Source: Stenotrophomonas maltophilia
Lineage (GTDB): Bacteria > Pseudomonadota > Gammaproteobacteria > Xanthomonadales > Xanthomonadaceae
NCBI RefSeq assembly: GCF_039555535.1
Contig: NZ_CP154630.1
Location: 633,001-697,000, forward strand
Direction: 5' to 3'
DNA: 64,000 nt
Of this stretch, positions 57,300 through 64,000 are shown piece after piece. The notes below the pieces were generated by a model that worked only from the letters and a program-made list of their open reading frames with translations, was not told the DNA's origin and did not search any database. The first letter of the stretch is position 1. Each line of letters opens with the position of its first letter. Made by a program: the position numbers and the translations under genes.

Positions 57300-57475
57300 C
57301 CACCGACCAGCAACTCTGGACCCTGATCGTCGCCTGCGCGCTGGTGATGATTCCCTTCGGAGCCATGCTCGGCACGCTGTGGCGCGGGCTGCGCCGCCGT
57401 GCCGCACGCTGGCTGCCACCCCGCCATCTGCGCCGCGCCGGTGTACGCCAGCGTGCGCCGCGGAGGGCTGCATGA
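57296..57475 (+). CDS. bcsF: Cellulose biosynthesis membrane protein BcsF
   Basis: 59 residues: one membrane helix (LWTLIVACALVMIPFGAMLG) and a strongly basic C-terminus (about 19 Arg/His/Lys residues). Size, helix and position between bcsE and bcsG identify it. BcsF anchors BcsE to the inner membrane and helps BcsG. It overlaps bcsE and bcsG by four bases each. Confidence 0.88.
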   Translation: MTTDQQLWTLIVACALVMIPFGAMLGTLWRGLRRRAARWLPPRHLRRAGVRQRAPRRAA

Positions 57476-59103
57476 GTCCGCAGATGGCACCCGCATCTCC
57501 CTTCGCCTGGGCCGACCTGCGTGGCTGGAACCTGTACTTCCTGTCCAAGGTGGTACTGGCCTGGATGGGCGCGCTGGATCTGAAGATCCTGCCCAACCTG
57601 CTGTTCCTGGGCGCGCTGCTGATTCCGCTGCGCTGGCGCTGGGCACGCATCGCGCGCACCGTCGTCGCGGTACCGGTGGGCGTCGCGCTGTACTACCAGG
57701 ACACCTGGTGGCCGCCGTTCCGGCGCCTGCTGGTGCAGCCGGGCGTGCTGGACTTCTCGGCCGACTATTGGCTTGAACTGGCCCAGCGCTTCATCAACTG
57801 GCAGATGGTGGCGGTGCTGGTGATGCTGGTGCTGGCCTACGTGCTGCTCAAGCCGTGGCTGCGCATCACTACCCTGAGCGTGCTGGGCATGCTTGGCCTG
57901 GCCGTGATGGCGATACCGATGCCGGCGGGCTGGAACTGGGGGCAGGGTACCGCCACCGCAGCCACCGCCAGCACCGGAGGCACCTCAGGTGGCGGCCTGC
58001 CGCCGGCCAACAACGAGACGCTCAATGCATGGCTGGCCAGCTTCTACCAGCAGCAGGCCAGCCTCAAGACCAGCTTCCCCGCACCGGGCAGCGGCGCGCC
58101 GTTCGACGTCATCATCCTCAACATCTGCTCGCTGGCATGGAGCGATCTGGATGAAGTGGGGCTGCGCCAGAACAACCTGCTCGACCACATGGACGTGGTG
58201 TTCGACGACTTCAACTCGGCAACCGCCTACAGCGGCCCAGCAGCGATCCGCCTGCTGCGCGCCAGTTGTGGCCAGACCTCGCACACCGCGCTGTTCGATC
58301 CGGTGCCGGCCGAGTGCCAGCTGTTCTCGAACCTGCAGCATCTAGGCTTCCAGAGCGAGCTGGCGATGAACCATGACGGTCACTTCGACGACTTCATCGG
58401 TGAACTGCACCAGTACGGTGGGCTGCAGGCGCAGCCGATGGACATCAGCGCGTTTCCCAAAGCGCTGGTGGCGTTCGACAAGTCACCGCTGCGCCGCGAT
58501 GGTGATGTGCTGATGGCGTGGTGGAAACAGCGGCTGGCCGGGACCAGCCAGCAGGTGGCGCTGTTCTACAACACGATCTCGCTGCACGATGGCAACCGCA
58601 TCGTCGGCGCCGATGGCCGTTCGAATGCCGCCGACTACAAGGCACGTGCGGAAATGGTGCTGGGTGACATGGCCGGTTTCGTCGATGCGGTGGAGAAGAG
58701 TGGCCGCCGCGCGATGATCGTGGTGGTGCCTGAGCATGGCGCGGCCCTGCATGGCGACCGCATGCAGATTCCGGGCATGCGTGAGATTCCCAGTCCATCG
58801 ATCACCCACGTGCCGGTGGGCGTGAAGCTGATCGGCATGGGCGCGCCGGCGGCCGGCGGCCCACGTCATGTGCCCGAACCGAGCAGCTACCTGGCGGTGT
58901 CCGAGCTGGTGTCGCGTGTGTACGCGCTCAATGCCCAGTCGCCGCCGAGCGAGCGCAACTGGGACAGCCTGCTGAAGGGGTTGCCGCAGACACCGTCGGT
59001 ATCGGAGAACGAAGGCGCCAAGGTCATCGAGTACGCCGGCAAGCCCTGGCTGCAGCTGCAGGGCAGCCAGACCTGGAGCCCCTACCCGGAGGAGGCGCGC
59101 TGA
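57472..59103 (+). CDS. bcsG: Cellulose phosphoethanolamine transferase BcsG
   Basis: 543 residues from the ATG at 57472, overlapping bcsF. Four or five N-terminal helices (to about residue 170) precede a periplasmic alkaline-phosphatase-fold domain. Zinc and catalytic residues fit the E. coli enzyme: Cys219 (LNICSLAWSD), nucleophile Ser254 (AYSGPAAIRLLRASC), Glu421-His422 (VVVPEHGAALHGD). It transfers phosphoethanolamine from phosphatidylethanolamine onto nascent cellulose, so this strain should make modified, not plain, cellulose. The lipid donor is supplied through pssA at 6097. Confidence 0.94.
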   Translation: MSPQMAPASPFAWADLRGWNLYFLSKVVLAWMGALDLKILPNLLFLGALLIPLRWRWARIARTVVAVPVGVALYYQDTWWPPFRRLLVQPGVLDFSADYWLELAQRFINWQMVAVLVMLVLAYVLLKPWLRITTLSVLGMLGLAVMAIPMPAGWNWGQGTATAATASTGGTSGGGLPPANNETLNAWLASFYQQQASLKTSFPAPGSGAPFDVIILNICSLAWSDLDEVGLRQNNLLDHMDVVFDDFNSATAYSGPAAIRLLRASCGQTSHTALFDPVPAECQLFSNLQHLGFQSELAMNHDGHFDDFIGELHQYGGLQAQPMDISAFPKALVAFDKSPLRRDGDVLMAWWKQRLAGTSQQVALFYNTISLHDGNRIVGADGRSNAADYKARAEMVLGDMAGFVDAVEKSGRRAMIVVVPEHGAALHGDRMQIPGMREIPSPSITHVPVGVKLIGMGAPAAGGPRHVPEPSSYLAVSELVSRVYALNAQSPPSERNWDSLLKGLPQTPSVSENEGAKVIEYAGKPWLQLQGSQTWSPYPEEAR

Positions 59104-59282
59104 TGCCTGCCGACATTCTTGCCGTGCCGGTCACACTGTCCGTGGAAGAGGATGACATCGACCTGCTGCGCCGCAGCCTGGACATGCCGGGCTTGCCCTA
59201 CGTGGACTTCTCGGCCCAGCAGGAACGTGCACGGGCGCTGGCGCGCTGGCCGTTGCTGGCCGAACTGGAGCCGCGCCGATGA
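59103..59282 (+). CDS. bcsR: Cellulose biosynthesis regulator BcsR
   Basis: 59 residues. EEDDIDLLRRSLDMPGLPYV and ERARALARWPLLAEL match the E. coli BcsR pattern (DIVALKQAFSLPDIDYADIS, then LKRWPLLAEF). The stop of bcsG and this start overlap in TGATG, and its own stop overlaps the bcsQ start. BcsR forms a complex with BcsQ that stabilises the synthase. Confidence 0.88.
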   Translation: MPADILAVPVTLSVEEDDIDLLRRSLDMPGLPYVDFSAQQERARALARWPLLAELEPRR

Positions 59283-60034
59283 GCACCGTGTTGTCGCTGC
59301 AGGGCATCCATGGCGGAACCGGCGTCACTACGGTGCTTGCCGCGCTGGGCCAGGGCCTGCACGCCCAGGGGCAGCGTGTGCTGCTGGTCGAATGCAGCCC
59401 GGACCAGATGCTCGGCCTGCACCTGGGTCTGCCTGCCGACGTGGACAACGGTTGGGCGCGCGCGCAGCTGGACGGTACGGATTGGCGTGATGCCGCCTAC
59501 GCCGTCGCAGCAGGACTCGCGGTGCTGCCCTACGGTCGTGTCGACGCCGAGGCCGCGATGCACATCGAACAGCAGCTGCAGCAGGCACCGGCCACCTGGG
59601 CCGAACGCATTCCGCTGCTGGAGGCCCAGTTCGACTGGATCCTGTTCGACCTGCCGCAGCGCCTGCCGGCGCACGCTGCGGCCATCAACCAGCACGCGCG
59701 CTGCACGCTGCCGCTGCGCCTGGCCTGTGTCGATCCGGTCAGCCATGTGTTCCTGCAACGACAGCCGGATGACACTCGCCTGCTGCTGGCCAACCGCTAT
59801 GACCCGGTCATTCCGGTGCAGCGCGACCTGATGCAGCTGTGGCTGCACGCGCACGGGGCGCGGCTGGTGCCGCAGCCGCTGCACGAGGATGCGCGGGTGC
59901 CGTCCGCATTGGCCAGCAAGCAGCCACTGGGCCGCTATGCGACCGATTCGCTGGCTGCTGCCGATGTGGATGGCTTGGTGCTGTGGTGCCTGGCGGAGGC
60001 CGCACGGCGCCAGGCCGCGGCGGGAGGACGCTGA
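59279..60034 (+). CDS. bcsQ: Cellulose biosynthesis MinD-like ATPase BcsQ
   Basis: 251 residues. The P-loop is GIHGGTGVTTVLAALG: it has GTG-V-TT where MinD proteins have GKGGxGKT, so both lysines are absent. E. coli BcsQ has a similar GVRGGVGTTT, so this is the family norm rather than decay. DGTDWRDAAYAVAAGLAVLP and WILFDLPQ (Walker B-like) follow. It acts with BcsR at the cell pole to assemble the Bcs complex. Overlaps bcsR by four bases and bcsA by one. Confidence 0.92.
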   Translation: MSTVLSLQGIHGGTGVTTVLAALGQGLHAQGQRVLLVECSPDQMLGLHLGLPADVDNGWARAQLDGTDWRDAAYAVAAGLAVLPYGRVDAEAAMHIEQQLQQAPATWAERIPLLEAQFDWILFDLPQRLPAHAAAINQHARCTLPLRLACVDPVSHVFLQRQPDDTRLLLANRYDPVIPVQRDLMQLWLHAHGARLVPQPLHEDARVPSALASKQPLGRYATDSLAAADVDGLVLWCLAEAARRQAAAGGR

Positions 60035-62658
60035 TGGGTGCCCGCGTCTATTACCTGGACTGGGGACGCCTGCGTGAGCGGGTGCATGCGTCCTGGCCGA
60101 CGCGGGCAATGCTGTGGCTGCTGCAATGCGTGGGCTGGGCGTTCCTGCGCCTGGAAGGGCCGGCGTGGCAGGCACAGGCCCCGCGCCTGCGCAACGCCTT
60201 CCCGCAGATCCAGGGCGACCGTCGCTGGCGCCCGGGCGATCCGTTGCGGTTACTGATCCAGGCCATGTGGCTGTCGGTGGTGCGGTTGGTACCGCAGCCT
60301 TCGCTGAGGCGGCAGCGGTTGGCCCAGGCCCGGCGCGAACGCATTGCCGAACTGCGTGGCGCGGCCGGTCGCGGCCGCCTGCGCTATCTGCGCGCCATGC
60401 GCGATGCGCCCAGTGAATTCTGGAACAGCCGCGTGGCGGCCTGGTTCGGCCGGAAGGTGGGCAGCCTGTCGCCACGTTCGCGGCACCTGCTGACCCTGCT
60501 GGTCGGGTTGGCCACGCTGGGGCTGGCGGCGCTGTGCATCACCCAGCCGTTCACCTATCTCGCACAGTTCGTGTTCGTTGCACTGCTGTGGGCCATCGCG
60601 CTGCTGGTGCGGCGCATGCAGGGGCGCTATGCGACGCTGGTGCTGGTGGTGCTGTCGATCACCGTGTCCTGCCGTTACCTGTGGTGGCGCTACACCGCCA
60701 CGCTGAACTGGAACAGCACCTTCGACCTGGTCTGTGGCGTGGTGCTGCTGGCGGCGGAAACCTATTCGTGGCTGGTGCTGATGCTGGGCTACGTGCAGGT
60801 GGCCTGGCCGCTGCGTCGCCGTCCGGCGCCGTTGCCGGCCGATATCCGCCAGTGGCCGACGGTGGATGTGCTGATTCCCACCTACAACGAAGACCTGGCG
60901 CTGGTGAGGCACACCGTGTACGCAGCAATGGGCCTGGACTGGCCGGCCGACAAGCTGCGCATCCATATCCTCGATGATGGCAAGCGCGAAGAATTCCGCG
61001 CATTCGCCGAGCGTGCCGGGGTCAACTACATCACCCGCGCCGACAACCGCCATGCCAAGGCCGGCAATCTCAACCATGCGTTGACCCTGATCGATGGTGA
61101 GCTGGTGGCCATCTTCGACAGCGATCACCTGCCGGTGCGTTCGTTCCTGCAGATCACCTGCGGCTGGTTCCTGCGCGACCCGAAACTGGCGCTGGTGCAG
61201 ACCCCGCACCACTTCTTCTCGGCCGATCCGTTCGAACGCAACCTGCAGGTGTTCCGCAGCGACCCCAACGAAGGCGAGCTGTTCTACGGTCTGGTGCAGG
61301 ACGGCAACGACCTATGGAACGCGGCGTTCTTCTGCGGCTCCTGCGCGGTACTGCGGCGCGAGGCCATCGATGCCATCGGCGGGTTTGCCACCGAGACCGT
61401 CACCGAAGATGCGCACACCGCGCTGCGCCTGCATCGCAACGGCTGGAACTCGGCCTACCTGCGCATTCCGCAGGCGGCCGGCCTGGCCACCGACAGCCTC
61501 GGCGCGCACGTCAACCAGCGCATCCGCTGGGCACGCGGCATGGTGCAGATCTTCCGCATCGACAACCCGCTGCTGGGCAAGGGCCTGAGCTTGTTCCAGC
61601 GCTTCTGCTACGCCAACGCGATGCTGCATTTCCTGGCCGGCATTCCGCGCCTGGTGTTCCTCACCGCGCCGCTGGCGTTCCTGCTGCTGCACGTCTACAT
61701 CATCTACGCACCGGCACTGGCCATCCTGCTGTTCGTGGTGCCGCACATGGCCCACGCCAGCCTTACCAACGCGCGAATCCAGGGCAAGTACCGGCGACCG
61801 TTCTGGGGTGAGGTGTACGAGACCGTGCTGGCCTGGTACATCGCACGGCCCACCACCGTGGCGCTGTTCAGCCCGGACCGTGGCAAGTTCAACGTCACCG
61901 ACAAGGGCGGTACCCAGGCCGGTGATCGTTTCGACTGGCGCGTAGCGCAGCCCTACCTGGTGCTGGCGCTGCTGAACGTGCTGGGCCTGTGCTTTGCCGT
62001 GTGGCGCTTCATGCATGGGCCGCTCGACGAACGCGGCACGGTGGTCGTCAGTTCGCTGTGGGTGCTGTACAACCTGCTGATCATCGGTGGGGCGCTGGCG
62101 GTGGCCGCTGAAGTGCAGCAGGTGCGGCGCACGCATCGCGTCACCACCCACCTGCCGATGGCGCTGCAGGTACCCGATGGCCGCCGCCTGCGCGGCGTGC
62201 TTCAGGATTACTCCAACGATGGCGTGGGCGTCGAGCTCGGCGAAGACGCACAACTGGCCGAAGGCCAGCGCGTGCAGGTGCTGCTGGGGCGCGGCCGCCG
62301 CGAGTTCGCGTTCCCGGCGCGCGTGCAGCGCACGGTCGGCCAGCGACTGGGCCTGCTGCTGCTGTTCGAGAACGAACGCCAGCGCGTCGAGTTCGCCCAG
62401 TGCACCTTCGCCCGCGCCGATGCCTGGCTCGACTGGCACGCCGGTTACCAACCCAAGAGCCTGCCGCGCAGCCTGTGGAGCGTGCTGGTCCTGGGCTGGC
62501 GTGGCTATCGGCGGATGGGTGATTTCGCACCGTTCGACCTTGACCGCCCGGCACACTGGAACCGTCGCCTGCTGCGATGGCTGGCCAGTTTTGCTCCGCA
62601 ACGTCCGCTTCCTTCCCACCCGGCTGACCCAGCCGCTGATCCAGGGCTTCGTCCATGA
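60034..62658 (+). CDS. bcsA: Cellulose synthase catalytic subunit BcsA
   Basis: 874 residues from the ATG at 60034, preceded by GGGAGG; this is the long E. coli type with an extra N-terminal region (1-150). Membrane helices flank a GT2 domain with DVLIPTYNEDLALV, LDDGK (Asp314-315), FDSDH (Asp362, Asp364), TVTEDAHTAL (Asp459 as base) and QRIRW (Gln495-Trp499). A PilZ domain follows with R-x3-R at 698-702 (RRTHR) and DYSNDGVGVEL, which binds c-di-GMP and opens the gate. It polymerises UDP-glucose and extrudes the chain. ATGA overlap with bcsB. Confidence 0.97.
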   Translation: MGARVYYLDWGRLRERVHASWPTRAMLWLLQCVGWAFLRLEGPAWQAQAPRLRNAFPQIQGDRRWRPGDPLRLLIQAMWLSVVRLVPQPSLRRQRLAQARRERIAELRGAAGRGRLRYLRAMRDAPSEFWNSRVAAWFGRKVGSLSPRSRHLLTLLVGLATLGLAALCITQPFTYLAQFVFVALLWAIALLVRRMQGRYATLVLVVLSITVSCRYLWWRYTATLNWNSTFDLVCGVVLLAAETYSWLVLMLGYVQVAWPLRRRPAPLPADIRQWPTVDVLIPTYNEDLALVRHTVYAAMGLDWPADKLRIHILDDGKREEFRAFAERAGVNYITRADNRHAKAGNLNHALTLIDGELVAIFDSDHLPVRSFLQITCGWFLRDPKLALVQTPHHFFSADPFERNLQVFRSDPNEGELFYGLVQDGNDLWNAAFFCGSCAVLRREAIDAIGGFATETVTEDAHTALRLHRNGWNSAYLRIPQAAGLATDSLGAHVNQRIRWARGMVQIFRIDNPLLGKGLSLFQRFCYANAMLHFLAGIPRLVFLTAPLAFLLLHVYIIYAPALAILLFVVPHMAHASLTNARIQGKYRRPFWGEVYETVLAWYIARPTTVALFSPDRGKFNVTDKGGTQAGDRFDWRVAQPYLVLALLNVLGLCFAVWRFMHGPLDERGTVVVSSLWVLYNLLIIGGALAVAAEVQQVRRTHRVTTHLPMALQVPDGRRLRGVLQDYSNDGVGVELGEDAQLAEGQRVQVLLGRGRREFAFPARVQRTVGQRLGLLLLFENERQRVEFAQCTFARADAWLDWHAGYQPKSLPRSLWSVLVLGWRGYRRMGDFAPFDLDRPAHWNRRLLRWLASFAPQRPLPSHPADPAADPGLRP

Positions 62659-64000
62659 CCCTTCCGTCCTCTCTGCGTTGGCTGCTGCTGCCCCTGCTGG
62701 CCCTGCCCGTGGCGTCAGGCAACAGCGCGCCTGCCCCGGCACCGGCCACTCCTCCCACCACGGCGCCTGCCGCGCCACCGATGCCGAGCGTGCCGGCCGC
62801 ACCCGCCACCACGCCTGCCGCCGGTACCGAGCCCGCGCTGGCGCAGACCTGGGCGGGCAGCGCCTGGCCCTGGCAGCGGCAGAACACCTTCGCGCAGCTG
62901 GGGCGTCGCCAGGACACGCTGCTGTCGGGGGTGCGCAATGCCACCACCTTCGAGTTCCAGGTGCGCCGTGACCGCCTGGTCCGCGATGCGGAACTGGATC
63001 TGAGCTTCACGCCTTCACCATCGCTGCTCCCGACCCTGTCGCACCTGCGGGTCTACCTCAACGACGCGATGATGGGCGTGGTGCCGATCAGCAACGACCA
63101 GCTCGGCCGCCCGGTGCAGGCCAAGCTGCCGCTGGACGCACGCCTGATCGCCGATTTCAACCAGGTCCGCCTGGAGTTCGTCGGTCACTACACCGACATC
63201 TGCGAAGAGCCGACGCACAGCTCGCTGTGGGTCAACCTGTCCAGCAACAGCACGCTGCGCCTGGGTGGCCAGCCACTGGCGATGCAGGACGACCTGGCCA
63301 ACTTCCCGCTGCCGTTCTTCGACCCGCGCGATACCGCACGCCTGGAACTGCCGGTGGTGTTCGCCGCCGCACCGAGCCTGGCGCAGCAGCGCGCGGCGGC
63401 GGTGATGTCCTCGTACTTCGGCAGCCTGTCCGGCTGGTGGCGCCAGGCGCGTTTCCCGGTCAGCTTCGGTGCGCTGCCGGACAAGGGCCACGCGGTGGTG
63501 CTGGCGGTCAACGGCAGGTTCCCGCCGGTGATCGCCAACCATGCCCCAGTGAAGGGCCCGATGATCGAACTGATGTCGCTGCCGGAGGATCCGCAGCGCA
63601 AGCTGCTGCTGGTGCTGGGCCGCAACGATGAGGATCTGCAGAAGGCGGTGGCCGCGATGGCGGCCGGCAACGTGCTGTTCCGCGGCCGTCAGGTCAGCGT
63701 CGACGAGATCAAGCCGCTGGCCCCGCGCAAGCCGTACGACGCACCGAACTGGGTGCGTACCGACCGCGCCGTGCGCCTGGCCGAACTACTCGACTATCCG
63801 CAGCAGCTGCACGCCAACGGCGTGTCGCCGCAGCCGATCACGGTCAACCTCAACCTGCCGCCGGACCTGTTCATCTGGCGCAACCAGGGCATTCCGCTGA
63901 ACCTGCGCTACCGCTACACGCCGCCGTTCGGCAGCGATGAGTCGCGGCTGGGCGTTGCAATCAACGACCAGTTCATCTCCAGCTTCCCGCTGGTGCGCCG
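62655..64000 (+). CDS. bcsB: Cellulose synthase regulatory subunit BcsB (N-terminal part)
   Basis: The first 448 codons are in the window; no stop is reached. A signal peptide (PSSLRWLLLPLLALPVASGN) is followed by a proline/alanine-rich stretch (to about residue 70) and the carbohydrate-binding and flavodoxin-like domains: ATTFEFQVRRDRLVRDAELD, LRVYLNDAMMGVVPISNDQL and YTDICEEPTHSSLWVNLSSN. BcsB sits in the periplasm, anchored by a C-terminal helix beyond the window, and guides the cellulose chain away from BcsA. Genes such as bcsZ and bcsC would be expected next. Confidence 0.95.
   Translation, partial: MTLPSSLRWLLLPLLALPVASGNSAPAPAPATPPTTAPAAPPMPSVPAAPATTPAAGTEPALAQTWAGSAWPWQRQNTFAQLGRRQDTLLSGVRNATTFEFQVRRDRLVRDAELDLSFTPSPSLLPTLSHLRVYLNDAMMGVVPISNDQLGRPVQAKLPLDARLIADFNQVRLEFVGHYTDICEEPTHSSLWVNLSSNSTLRLGGQPLAMQDDLANFPLPFFDPRDTARLELPVVFAAAPSLAQQRAAAVMSSYFGSLSGWWRQARFPVSFGALPDKGHAVVLAVNGRFPPVIANHAPVKGPMIELMSLPEDPQRKLLLVLGRNDEDLQKAVAAMAAGNVLFRGRQVSVDEIKPLAPRKPYDAPNWVRTDRAVRLAELLDYPQQLHANGVSPQPITVNLNLPPDLFIWRNQGIPLNLRYRYTPPFGSDESRLGVAINDQFISSFPLVR

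Noticed and set aside
59279..60034. BcsQ as a decayed gene because its P-loop lacks lysines.
   Set aside because: E. coli BcsQ, as I recall it, has the same kind of deviant P-loop, so this is normal for the family.

Overview
The window is GC-rich bacterial chromosome that I place in the Stenotrophomonas maltophilia complex (Xanthomonadales). Reasons: GTAG-headed SMAG palindromes in many gaps; a Xanthomonas-type type II secretion cluster in the order xpsE-F-G-H-I-J-K-L-M-N-D lying directly downstream of a StmPr1-like serine protease; a four-gene SMF-1-type chaperone-usher pilus operon; and a two-domain-plus-GH18 chitinase of the S. maltophilia ChiA type. There are no insertion sequences, integrases, rRNA or tRNA genes, CRISPR arrays or prophage genes that I can see. 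The accessory interest lies in surface and secretion systems and in an elaborate set of intergenic palindromes.

Layout. 1-5.1 kb: end of an Mla-like lipid-transport ABC operon (minus), a divergent ThrE-family exporter (plus), an H-NS-like nucleoid protein (minus) and proS (minus). 5.1-5.64 kb: first composite palindromic element. 5.64-8.7 kb: DUF4124 protein, then pssA / HolD-like psi subunit / rimI in overlapping frames, then an EamA transporter. 8.8-13.8 kb: pepA-holC-valS operon on minus, divergent from lptF-lptG (13.9-16.0 kb). 16.1-18.6 kb: RDD membrane protein, then xerD-dsbC. 18.7-20.8 kb: chitinase with a candidate GlcNAc-repressor operator upstream. 21.0-21.55 kb: second composite element, just ahead of purL (21.6-25.5 kb). 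25.5-33.1 kb: regulatory region and a 2393-residue trimeric autotransporter adhesin with a ~321-residue super-repeat. 33.3-46.0 kb: StmPr1-like protease and the complete xps type II secretion operon. 46.0-46.6 kb: third composite element. 46.6-49.7 kb: two glycosyltransferases and pncB. 49.7-55.5 kb: lone pilin-like gene divergent from the smf-1 pilus operon. 55.7 kb to the end: a cellulose operon bcsE-F-G-R-Q-A-B, all on one strand with overlapping stop/start codons; bcsB runs off the window.

How the genes work together. The right half is a colonisation and biofilm block: a giant adhesin, a pilus, phosphoethanolamine-cellulose synthesis controlled by c-di-GMP (PilZ in BcsA, RxGD in BcsE), and a type II secretion machine next to one of its likely substrates. 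The left half is mainly housekeeping: two aminoacyl-tRNA synthetases, LPS export permeases, two accessory subunits of the DNA polymerase III clamp loader (chi, and a probable psi), XerD and PurL.

The most unusual structure is a family of six ~100-base hairpins arranged as three inverted pairs. Their 25-26 bp stems change sequence between copies but stay paired, while about 30 bases inside stay conserved. Each pair flanks a SMAG palindrome, and five of the six outer sides carry hexanucleotide repeats and a REP-like hairpin. I recognise no named family for the whole arrangement.
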